DNA of 64,000 bases, from contig CM024179.1 in the NCBI GenBank assembly GCA_013433145.1, positions 3,272,501 through 3,336,500 of the forward strand, read 5' to 3'. Below the pieces are notes generated by a model that was not told the DNA's origin, made no database searches, and saw only the letters and a program-made list of their open reading frames with translations. Origin of the DNA: Ascaris suum (Eukaryota > Nematoda > Chromadorea > Rhabditida > Ascarididae). Both the position numbers and the translations under genes were made by a program. Shown here piece after piece: positions 34,550 to 45,736 of the stretch (its first letter is position 1; the number at the start of each line of letters is the position of its first letter).

Positions 34550-35646
34550 TTATTTATTTATTATATTTATTTATTACTCATTTATTCATTAACATACATA
34601 TAAATTTATATATGTATATATATTTCAATGTGCATTTGAACGCAAACATAAATATGAGGCTAAATATCAGTATAAATACCAAGTGCCAATATGTGTGGAA
34701 AAATAAATAAAAAATAAATAAAGACAAGAGAATATGCGAATCCAAAAATATTGCTGCAACTATAACTGCAAATATACTTCGTGCTTTCGTGCTGTTTTGT
34801 TACCTGTGAAGGTAACTGATCTGTCGATGCAACAAACGGTTCAACGTAGATCCACTTTCAAGGAAAATCATACTGCTTTCATCGATTTACAAGTTATGCC
34901 TTCAAAGATCTTTTTCCGCATTAGTATTTCAACGTAATTTCTACTAAAATGATTCTCAGTAATACCATCCCTCATTAAGAATTCAATAAATACGATCTTA
35001 TGCATGAGTTAAACCAAGTATCGTTGATTACATAGATAAACTCATCATTTCACTTGTCAAACTAGTCTCATCTATTACATTTTAGGAACGTCAGCTTTGA
35101 TCAGACTTTGATCACGTTGATAGGATCGATGCGTTCTACAACTTAAATTAATCAACCGCAAAATATGTGGTTATTGCAGCTAAATCCTAAAGAATATCCA
35201 GAATGCCACGAAAATAACAATCGAACGGTCGCCTACTAATGCAAACGAGCGAGACTCATTGGAAATAGAGGACATTTGCTGTAAGTCTTTAACGGTAATG
35301 CGCTGATCGATTTCTCTGTCTAAATCGTTTATTGTTTATCGTCTTTAATACGAAGAAATTTGCATGAATCCTAAATTAATTTGCATTGGTTGGTCATTTC
35401 CGTTATTACCTGTATTTTTATTGAGATATTTGCATATTTATATTCAATTGGATTTTTATATTTTCCATATGTAGGTCAATTAAAAAACGCAAACTTTTAG
35501 TACGTACGAATGCTAAAGCATAACGCTGAAGCAACCGCTTATTTCTTCAAGTCTCCATTATTTCTTTGGTCTTTTTGCTCCCTCTGCAGATCATTCGAGA
35601 GCAGCTTGTCGATGACGCGTGTCAGCCAACGAATACGCCCCGAGCG

Positions 35647-35665
35647 GGTGGTCGTTGCTGATTGG
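35647..35665 (-). promoter_or_regulatory. ER stress response element-like site upstream of calreticulin
   Basis: On the minus strand the site reads CCAAT, nine bases, then CCACC. The vertebrate ERSE consensus is CCAAT-N9-CCACG, so only the last base differs. It is about 170 nt upstream of the calreticulin ATG, in a locally CpG-richer stretch (about 35590-35830). A second weaker match (CCAAC-N9-CCGAG) is at 35626-35644, and a TGACGCGTGTCA motif lies just before it. Calreticulin is a classic unfolded-protein-response target. That this element acts in a nematode is inference. Confidence 0.35.
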
Positions 35666-35831
35666 TTGCTGCAAACATCGGCCATTCAGCGTACGCCTCG
35701 CGTGCTCATGAATGTTTTTAGGGGCGTGCGTCGATTAGACTTGTCGAATTTTCCGTCACTTTTGGTGGTGCTTCGACGGTGATCAGGGCGTTGAAAGTTC
35801 GTACTGGTCGTGGCTCAGGTCGTATGAGAAT

Positions 35832-38800
35832 ATGAGGTCGGCGTTGGTTGTGTTGGCGATTGTGATAGCTGCAGTAGCAGCGGAAGTTTATTTCAGGGAG
35901 GAATTTCTTGGTAAGTTGATTAAGATTATCTATCAAGAAAGTTATTTCCCAAAAGCTGTGATTGTGAGCTGTGATTTAAATCCATCACAAGGCGCTGCCA
36001 GATTCAAATTTAAAGCAGAGCTTTGTTGTTAAACCTGGGATCGTCAGCTAAGCTGATCGAATGTAAAGCTTAAAGAGTTTAATCCATGATTATGATGATT
36101 TTCCCTTGAAATCTCTAAATATGATTTCATCACAATTGCTGATAGTATCGTTAAATATTGCATATTCATTGCTGTGACCGAACTGCGCATATTTTGTTTG
36201 CATTTTATTATGTAATTCTTTAGCCATCGTTAGGGATTTGTTCGGAGGGATAATCTGCTTCTTTATGGCGACATAAATATCATAGTATATAGAATCTTTC
36301 GATGTTGAAAGGTGATGCGATCACCTTTACATACCTGGTGATTGATGTATTGCTTTTGCTTTTGATTTGTAATTTTAGTGTTTTAGAAAGGTTTGAATTT
36401 TATTAGGTCATAGTTCATTTCAATTTTAGTCGGAAGTGTTTCATGGTGTTCATAAGCACTTTCATATGGAGTAAATGAGAGGAGATGAATGCGTGTAATA
36501 AGCTTACATGTGCATAATTATTTAGATTCTATTATTTAAATTCTTTGTGTACGAGCGCTTATTTACTCTGTATTCAAATTCGATTCACTTGAACGATATA
36601 GAAAATTAGTGCTAAAGTGCTAACTTCTTTAATCTGCAAGTTTTTCTCGTGAGAAAAAGAAAATATATGCAACTCTAGTTGGTAGTTAGAGGTCAAGCTT
36701 CATTTGTCGACCATGTCTGTGATGTGCAAAAACCGGTTTTTTTTTTGCAGATTTTTATTCAAGTGACACTCAAAAGAATATGTTCTTGAGGATTTCCTCG
36801 CAATTGTGAACTTTTTGCAAATATCAGCCTCTTTGGTTTTTCTCGTCAGTTTTCCGCTTTGATGAATTTTTAGTTTGCTCATAAATAAGGCCTAAATTCC
36901 TTACTTTTTTTTAGACGAGGGAATTGTACAATCAATTGGTCGATATGTGAGAAGCAATAAGTTTGCAGTGAGCTCATATCTGCCACCTACACGTTGTGCT
37001 TTTCCACCGGATCCGGTCAAGCGTTTAAGGGACATCGTTGGATGCATACTTGGAATATTATTTATAAGAAGAAACTTGAAGAGGTGGTTTTCAGATGATT
37101 CATGGGAAAGCCGATGGGTGCAATCGAAACACAAGGACGACTATGGTGCTTTCAAGCTCTCTCATGGCAAGTTCTATAACGACGCCGTCAAAGATAAGGG
37201 AATTCAAACATCACAGGTGTAGTTTCATTCTTTGATTTACTCGTTCCGCAATTTGCTTTCATGGTTGCATTATTACAGTGGTAATATTTTCGTCCTTTTT
37301 TGCATCCTTTCCTTTATTTCGATCCATGCCTGTGAAGCATTTTTTTGCACTAGCGTTTTAGATGTTAGTGAATAAATATGCGTAGGTTTGATTTATCAGT
37401 AGTGATAAGTGATAAAATAAAATTGGAACCATAGTAGTGATATCATATCATAAAAGCAAACTGGTGATACCTTATTTTCCCAAAATTGAGTGCCGCTTCA
37501 CCTATAATAGGAAGTTGCAAAATATCATAGAATGGTTTAGAAGGAAGCTTGGCCGATATATTCATACCGAAAGAGTGATTGCCGGGCCAGTCTCAAGTAG
37601 TAATAAACTTCCTTATAAAATATGAACTTTTCAGGACGCGAAGTTCTATTCCCGTGCTGCAAGTTTCCCGAAGTTCTCGAACAAAGGCAAGACAGTAGTC
37701 ATTCAGTTTACTGTGAAGCACGAACAGAACATCGATTGCGGTGGAGGTTATCTCAAGGTGCGTTCGTTGTGTTTTAAGCGTTTATGTTGCAATGCTTTAT
37801 TGACTGTGTGTTGCATTGTCGTAAATGGGGGTATGAATGACTAAAGATGTGAGGAAGGGGGCTGATAAAGCCTGGGCGCGTCTAGAAACTGATCTAAGAC
37901 GGCAAGATGCAATAACCAAAGGTAATTTTTTTTCTAACTCAGTATGATTACATATTAAATATGGAGAATCATAAATTCTTTTTAGGTGATGGCATCGAAT
38001 GTTAACCTGGAAGATTTCCACGGTGAGACGCCTTACAACGTGATGTTCGGACCCGATATTTGCGGACCGGGAACGAAAAAAGTGCATGTGATCTTCAGTT
38101 ACAAAGGCAAGAACCATCTCATCAAGAAGGAGATTCGATGCAAGGTGAACTTTCATATATGTTGTATTGCTATTCACAATGTTTTATGGTTCGTCAGGAA
38201 ACTCGCTAATGGCTTCTGTTGTCAATATGTAAGAGAATCAAAGAAACTAAAGGTGACATAGGTGTCATATAGGCAGAAAGAGGTGCAGGGGATTTATTAT
38301 GAGGTTCAGTCATGAGGCGGTCCTCTGTTTAATTTGTGCGCGATTTGATCGCATAATGGATGAATGGGTTGAGTGGCGCGTTGCTTTTCCAGGATTCGTC
38401 GCATCGAGTGTAATTAGGTGAGGCGACTATACGAGAAGCGATAGTAAAGATCGTCTTTATCCACCCGAATAAAGTGACGCGTTTGCGGTGGCGAGCGTTG
38501 TTCTCTTGTTTGGGTTGACATTGGCGATGACACTTCATTGTCACATTAAGCGTCACTCATACCGCTATATCGATTGTGCTTTTATTAAAGAACTGGTGGG
38601 ACGCTGTTGTTGATGGTTCAGCTAAGTGGTGGGATGGTTCATTAACGGAGAGATGTTGCTTGGGGTTGTTGGTTCAGAGAAGGTGATATCGATGAGACTG
38701 TCAGCAATGGCGCATTATCCGCTTATTCTCTTATGTATAGAGTGGTGGTTTCAGGATGATGAAATGACGCATATGTACACGCTTATCTTGAGCCCAGACA

Positions 38801-41530
38801 ACACCTATGAGGTTCAGATCGATGGCGAGAAAGTGGAGAGTGGAGAACTCGAGAGCGATTGGGACTTCCTGCCACCTAAGAAGATCAAGGTATCGAAATG
38901 TGAGCAGTGATCTTGGGAAAGAGATTAGGGAATGAATTGTGAATATTGGTGAGGTATTGTATATACGGGCAATCGGTGTGCCAGGTTTTGTTTTGTGCTC
39001 ACCGGTACCAATTTTAGAAGATCTGTTTTGGAGTGTGTGATCGTTTTGAAGGTGTAGGAGAAGCCGGGACCCGTCTTTGTATTAAAATGTTTAAGGAATG
39101 TTGCTGCGCACAAGAAGATTTCGTTGTTTCACGGTCAGAGCGTAAATAGGGAGTAAGGGATTTATGGAGAATTCGGTATGGATGTGCGTCCTTAGAATGG
39201 ACCCACTTTTTTTGCTTACCTAGTTCTGATGCGAGAAGTACAGTAGAGAGGTGCCGGAGTAAAGGCTGTGGTTATTTAGGATCCGGATGCAAAGAAGCCG
39301 GACGACTGGGATGAGCGTGAATATATCGACGATCCAGAAGACAAGAAACCCGACGATTGGGAGAAGCCGGAACATATTCCGGATCCAGAAGCTAAGAAGC
39401 CGGAGGACTGGGACGATGAGATGGACGGCGAGTGGGAACCGCCGATGATCGACAACCCCGAGTACAAGGGCGAATGGAAGCCGAAGCAGATTAAGAACCC
39501 TGCTTTCAAGGCTAGCAAGTTTTCCTCTTATGCTTCCTTTATTCCTCTACAGTTTTGTTTGTGGTGGTCCGCCGACTGAAATTTTCTGTCCCCTCCCATT
39601 TCCTATCCATAGTGGTGATGGTACGGAGGGTGAGCGACGCGCTGATTCCAAGTTCTTTGAAGTTGGAGATGTTAGGGGGGGGGGGGAGGGGCGCAAACCT
39701 GAGTATTAATAAACGGTCGAGCTGGTTTTTCAAAAATGGTTTAGATTATTTCATAGGAGGCGTAGAGTGAGGAATTCATTGAAAATATCCCTCTCTTGCT
39801 TATCAGTGCCATTTTGTTTGTTTGCGTCGTTGATCACAGTCGATGGAAAAAGGAAGAAATCTGCGTTATCACTGTTAGTCATTATAAGCAAAAAGAAGTT
39901 CCGGGCATTGGAGGTAAAAATTATGCAGGGTTAGGACGCTACCCGTCAGTCGGTAGCTCGTAACGTTTAAACTATTGGAAGATGAGGTGAACAAGCCTAT
40001 ATCTTTCGGCTACAGCATTAGAGGTGTTAAGTGGTTTACATTTTAGGGCAAGTGGATTCATCCGGAGATCGACAATCCGGAGTACACTCCTGACGATGAG
40101 TTGTACCTCTATGAGGATTGGGGGGCAGTCGGATTCGATCTATGGCAGGTCAAGTCGGGTACCATCTTTGATAACATCCTTATTACGGACTCGATCGAAG
40201 AGGCAAAGGTTTGTCCTTTCGTTTGTGGTGTGTGTCTGTACAGCGATTAGAGGCTTTGGGACTGTGGGGGTAGTTTGAAGAGAGGATTTTCAAAAGGAAT
40301 GAAAAAACTATGATGACTGAGCGTAACCATCATCGCATGCCTCAGTATTGCTTCACATAAGCCGTCGACGCTTTCAAGCCAAGTCGAGTTTTTAAAAGCT
40401 AGTTGTGTTGCAAAAATCCTGGCTTCTTTAAGAAGAAGGGAAGTTTTCCTAAAGAGCGCATGAACTGAGGAGAAATTTCAGAGCTTTGCGGCGGAGACGT
40501 TCGAGAAAACCAAGGAGGGCGAGAAAAAAATGAAAGATAAACACGATGAGGAAGAGAGGAAGAAGGCAGAAGAGGAAGAGAAGAAGAGAAAAGAGGAGGA
40601 GGATAAGAAGAAGAAGGAAGAGAAGGAAGACGACGAAGAGGATGAGAAGGAGAAGGAAGACGACAAGAAAGACAAAGATGAGGTGGGCTTGACTCCCTGT
40701 TGTTAGCTGAATGGTAGTGTACTGTGAGGAATGCCATTAGCCATGATCAGTCTTGGAAAATCTCTTGAAGTTTTTTCTTTCAAATTGATTTCCTGAGATA
40801 GGTTTTAGCGATCCATTCAATGGAAGAAATTTTCATAAGAGAAGCCGTCGTTTGGCGTTGGTCATAACAGATGTTTTTTCCAGTAGTAGAACTGTGCATA
40901 ATTTATGGGATCTGCAGTTCATGTCCAGCTTCCTTCACGTCTTTTACCGCCGGGATTAGGTTTTCGTGATCAATAGTTCACTTCGACGGCACTGCTGCCG
41001 CATTCGCTGTCTTGTATTAGCGTATCTATATATATATATATATTCACCTCCTTTCCCGCGCTACCATCCGACCCATTCTTCGCCGAATGCAGATTTGTGT
41101 ACATTTTATTTTGTCGTGATTTAAAACATTTTATTATAAAGGAGTGATGTGAATTCATGACTTATAAAGAGGCCATCAATACGACGTATTGCTAAGGTAA
41201 ACGGAAAATGTGATAATCCATCAAGTTCTCCTGCAGATTGGTTCTCTTAAGCGATGGAATAAGCGTTTAGTTTTCTGTTGTGCCTAGTGATCCTGTCTAA
41301 TTGTTCATTTATTTTTCAAGTTCTTATGAAAACACAACATTCTGTTGCAGCGAAGTGCGATATATCGATAGTCGTACAGGTGTGACAAGAATTACAAAAT
41401 AAATAACAGTGAATATTGCAACGGAAAAATGCATTGTTTCGAATTTTTACTTTACATTTTATTGCTGGAATTTAATGGGTAGAGAGGTGCTAATGAAGGT
41501 GATTTTTAGGATAGTCATGACGAGCTGTAA
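35832..41530 (+). CDS. CRT-1 (crt-1): Calreticulin, ER Ca2+-binding lectin chaperone, nine exons, 410 aa
   Basis: Exons: 35832-35910, 37095-37216, 37635-37757, 37986-38144, 38755-38889, 39280-39510, 40047-40208, 40482-40682 and 41510-41530. Phases agree throughout. Residues 1-17 are a signal peptide ([17 protein letters not shown]) followed by EVYFREEFL, the usual mature start. The globular N-domain contains both family signatures ([13 protein letters not shown] and VMFGPDICG). The P-domain has three DPxxKKPxDW repeats and three GxW...IxNPxY repeats, mostly in exon 6. The C-domain (exon 8) is a Lys/Glu/Asp-rich low-affinity Ca2+ store. The last seven codons read DSHDEL then stop, an ER-retrieval signal. 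The protein folds glycoproteins and buffers Ca2+ in the ER lumen. Two oddities: intron 6 has a GC donor (TTCAAG|gctagc), required to stay in frame, and the HDEL signal stands alone on a 21-nt exon. A possible poly(A) signal AATAAA lies at 41899. Confidence 0.97.
39675..39691. repeat. Poly(G) tract in calreticulin intron 6
   Basis: Twelve G, one A, then four more G, in the intron that starts with the GC donor. Confidence 0.95.
41024..41043. repeat. Short (TA)n tract in calreticulin intron 8
   Basis: About 20 bp of alternating TA in the last intron, upstream of the HDEL exon. Confidence 0.9.
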
Positions 41531-41898
41531 GAGGTCGCCGAAGAAGGAAGTAGCGCTCAAGTGTGCCGCTTATGCCTTGTTTTGTTGGGCGATTTGGTCT
41601 GTTTTCTGGAACACACCTTCGCCATTTTTTGTACACTGACGCCGTTCTGTTATTGTTTTTTTTTCTGTGTGCTACCGAGTTTGGATCTCTGTTGCTGAAT
41701 TTCTTACTCTAATTTGAAGTCGCTATCATGCAAACTTATGCATTCATCCTATTGTGGACAAGGGAGGGAGGTAGGGGATTAATTGGCGTTAATGGTGATA
41801 TTGTTTGAATGTGGTGGGACACTTAATTTATTTTTAGCTGTTGAAGAGTAGTCATTTATATCGTTGTCGATGGTTTCTATTGTGGTCTTGTTTGTTGA

Positions 41899-41904
41899 AA
41901 TAAA
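41899..41904 (+). terminator. Candidate calreticulin poly(A) signal, AATAAA
   Basis: A canonical AATAAA lies about 370 nt after the calreticulin stop codon. The assignment is by position only. Confidence 0.35.
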
Positions 41905-42499
41905 TAATTCATTTGCACTTGCTGTTGATGCTCGTGACAGTTAACTAAAGATGTCGTTGGTTTAGTGTTGTTCCACTGTTCGATCCATGCACTGGAATTA
42001 AATTTTGAGTGGTGTGATTCGAAAGGAACGGAAGGAGTATTGCTGAGAAGATATTGCAGAAGGCTGAACAGAAACAGAACGGGCGAATAGTTGTAGTTAT
42101 TACGCGAATTTCCACATCATTTCAGGTGGGCAGATGCAGATGTAACAGGTCCTAATTTTTAACGGCTCGAATGAAGCGTTTTTGAAGAAAAAACTAAAGA
42201 GGTTGTCGGGGCTTGGATTGCATAATGCTTATTAAACACTTGTGAGAGTTGAATCTAAGAAAGGATTTCTAGGAGCTCGGAGTGTGGGGAGCTCACTCCC
42301 TCACTCCAGGAGCTTGGTGTTCTTTTGAGTATTCCAGAATGCGTCTTAATGCAGCCTTTATTTCTATGGTGGACTGAAGAACGCTGGAGAACAGTACGTG
42401 AGGTGTCGCACTGCACATAGTTCGAGGTCACCCTTAGGCTGCTGAAGGTTATAGGTCTACTGAATTATAAATTCGAGCAATTGACGTAAATAACAGTTG

Positions 42500-42745
42500 A
42501 TGGCCACACGTACTCACGCCCCTCGCTGACAATAGTACAGACCACTGAAACCACACGTCCCGCTAAGCAGGTAGGTTTCGTCCATGGCGGAAGCCTGGGC
42601 TCCAAAAATTTGGGTACACTCATTCGCGTTCATTTGCAAGAAAATCTTTAGTAAAAGGCGAAAGACTCTCTCGTTGAATGCAAAGAAACCAGAGCTGTAT
42701 ATCCACCGATTGGGCGAGACCGACAATCCACCGCTTTTTACGGCC
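42500..42745. repeat. Diverged duplicated segment, copy 1
   Basis: This stretch resembles 43335-43580 in the same orientation at roughly 70-75 percent by eye. Shared landmarks include the ctccaaaaatt block, the aatctttagtaaaaggcgaaag block and the accagagctg block in the same order and spacing. Both copies are open on the minus strand over the matching part (peptide landmarks FRLLLKI and IFG.pASA.D). No known element is recognised. It may be an old dispersed repeat or a local duplication. Confidence 0.6.
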
Positions 42746-43334
42746 GTTGGATTTGCTCATTATAGGTGTTGGAGAAAGAAAGGGAAACTCATGCAGATAC
42801 GTTCACAACCTTACCCGCTTTCATTATCACTGTTCTATAATCCGCTTCTAAACAAAACTGGCCTCTGGAAGCACGTGTTTCCTGATCGACTGATTGCATA
42901 GCAGACGGAAGTGAGCCTGATATGCAACTTCCGTGTCGCCACCAATTGCTTGCAACGTGTAAAAGTAAAAGAAACGAATTTCACTTGTCATCCTAAGCAG
43001 TTAATTGTTATACTTGTCAAACTGTATCACCAAAGCTTGCCTTGGTCAAAAGCAGGTGTCCGACTTATGTGAATATAAAAGTGTTAACACATCGGTAGGT
43101 AACCTTGCAGCGCTACTTTTGAGAAAAAATTGAAAGGAAAACATAAAATGTCGACCGGCAAATCTGCGATGTTTCCCTTCACGCAATTGTCGACTGCTTG
43201 CAATCGGTGCAAAATTGTAATTTAACACATCAAGAACATTTAATAAGTTGAGGTAGACTCGAACTATTGTAATAATGCTGAGAAACGTTCCTTATAGAAC
43301 ATTGCACATTACTGCCACCAAAAAACATGATAGC

Positions 43335-43580
43335 TTCATGTACGACGAAGTAGCGACAACCTGCGGAAGTCATACGCCCACCACTCGATGCACCAAATTT
43401 TGTCCCTAGCCGAAGCTGGGACTCCAAAAATTGGCGTATACTCATAAACGTTCCTCTGCACGGAAATCTTTAGTAAAAGGCGAAAGATTTTCTCGTTGGA
43501 TGCAGAGGAACCAGAGCTGGCCATCCTCCGTTCGTATGCACCCAATGAATCATTGCATTTTACAGACGCTCGGTTTGACT
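43335..43580. repeat. Diverged duplicated segment, copy 2
   Basis: This is the partner of 42500-42745, about 0.8 kb downstream and in direct orientation. On the plus strand the matching frame carries a stop in this copy, while the minus-strand frame stays open in both. If either strand was ever coding it was more likely the minus strand. No flanking target-site duplication or terminal repeat was found by eye. Confidence 0.6.
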
Positions 43581-45736
43581 TTGACATTACAGATCGGCAG
43601 AGAAACAGAGAAATAGAACAAAACAGAGCGCAGAGAAATAAGAAAATAGAAAGAGAGAATGTTCTATGATCTTTTCTCATAGCTCTCCTCACTTGACATA
43701 ATTGAATTTTTATACAAGCAAAGAAATTTTTTGAAAAGCAATCGACTAAATTGGGTCGTCGATATGATAGTCGATAGGTTCATTTCATAAAAGCATAGAT
43801 ATCGGAGGTTTTTTACTTGTGCCACTGTTAATTGTAAAAAGTAACAGTTAAATTTAATTAACAACAAATGAGGAGCAATGTAAATCGATCGGTTTTAAAT
43901 TATTACTAGTATATGATCTCTACTGGAGAAAACTTTATGACTCCCATTTATTTTATAGCGAATTTCGGAGATGGGAGTGGGAGAAGGGTATGTGGGGAGA
44001 GCGGGTGATCTACACCACTGGGGGTTTAAAAAAAGGCATACTTATAGGGAAAGCAATAATATAAATCGTCTTCGCACAGATCCCTTTTTTCTTTTATTTA
44101 ATTGTATACTCGTCAACGGTAACATAAGCTATTTGTGTCTAGAATCGGCTGTTTTGGTTTTTCTCAGCGACCCGAAATCATCCTACGTCAGAAAACACGT
44201 CCACCTCCCCGTCACCTCCGTCCTTCCCGTCCACGCCAGCTCGCACCTGTAAAAGCTCTGATTTAAAGATATGCCCTAATTTCTTGGAATTTTTCTAGAC
44301 CATGTCCCGAAGCACTTCAGCAGTTTCTTCCACATGAAATCGCCGTTGCACAGATTCCTATTTCCTTATATTCAACTCTACAACTTCAAATTACAGTTCG
44401 ATGTCGCCGTTCCTATAAGAGGGCTGCAGTTGTTCATTTAATTTTGCCGCACTTTATTTTCCAAAAACAACTTTGAGCCGGTTAATTATTGATTCATTGC
44501 GGATTTTCCTTTTCGCGTATCAGCGTTTGTGTTAATTAAACGTTGTGGTGATGTTTTGCATATGGGTGCATATATGCGTTTATGTCTCTCTGTCTGTATG
44601 TTTGTGCGCCCTTATGTCTGTCTGATAGCACCAAATTAAGAACCATTGAAGCTGGATTGCAAGATTTGCTATATAGGATGTAAGGGGCTGTGATGTTGAT
44701 TAAAGCTTATTGGTCTCCCTTCCACTTCGTCATATATGGCCGGCATAGAGTTTTATTCCGCTTAGCAGATTTCGGTAATGAATAGTTGGAGTTTTGCAAT
44801 GAATAACCAAACGTGGGCAATTTAATTATAGGCTAGAAGTTTATGAGTTGTACTATACATGAATGACAGATATGTTTTGCCATTGAAACGATGTCATCGT
44901 CGTTGCTTTTTGAAGTTGTTGAGGTAAGCTTTTTGGTTTGCGGTAACCTTTTAGCCCATCCTTTCCAATCACCCGCAAGCAGAAGGCCAGGATTCACGAT
45001 CGTCGTATCACGGACCGTGCTAGTGCTCAAATTCTCGTGTGGCAGTTGAGCTTCTTCATTTAACAAAGGTATCACCTCTACCTCTTCCTTTTCCCTTCTG
45101 TCTGTCCTTCTCCTCCCATTCCCCTCTCCCGTTGTTCTCCCCGTCCTCGTTTCAAGTAATTGAAAATGTCCATCGATTCCACCTCCCAGCTTGTAATCTG
45201 GTCCTCATAACCCGTTACGATCCCTTGCAATTTCATTTGCTTGTCGTTGATTATGCTGTTGATGATGCAGCTTGCAGCTTTATGCGTATTATGTGTTGCG
45301 CGTAAAATTCCCGTCTGTAAATCGATGTTACGTATATATATATATACGGTGACAACATACCGCATTTCACATCGAATCGTCCAGTTTGCATATATCACTG
45401 ATTGGTTGGGTTTGTATTTTGCATCCGTCCAATCTAAAAAAACCAATATGTTGGAGGTGTGTGGGACAACCGAATCAGTAAAAACACGAGTGAATCATTG
45501 TTTGGGTACTATTATTTATTGGTGGTTTCTACCATTTACCTTTTTTTCCGGTTTGGTGAGCGGAACCATAAGAAGCGCCTGCGTGCCACCTTCTGCAACC
45601 TTCGATGGCACTGTTCGTTTGCTTTTTATTTTTTGATTGGTTAAGTATGATTGATGCGTTTATTTGTTAACGATGGTTTGAAGCGGAATGCGTTCAGTAG
45701 AGCTTCTCTGGACCATTGTATTTGACATGCTTATAG

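Noticed and set aside
35510..35782. 90-codon plus-strand frame just upstream of calreticulin
   Set aside because: No signal peptide or known domain. Its openness fits the locally GC-richer promoter region.
40399..40737. Minus-strand Ser/Phe/Pro-rich frames of 65-112 codons
   Set aside because: Antisense of the Lys/Glu/Asp-rich C-domain exon of calreticulin.
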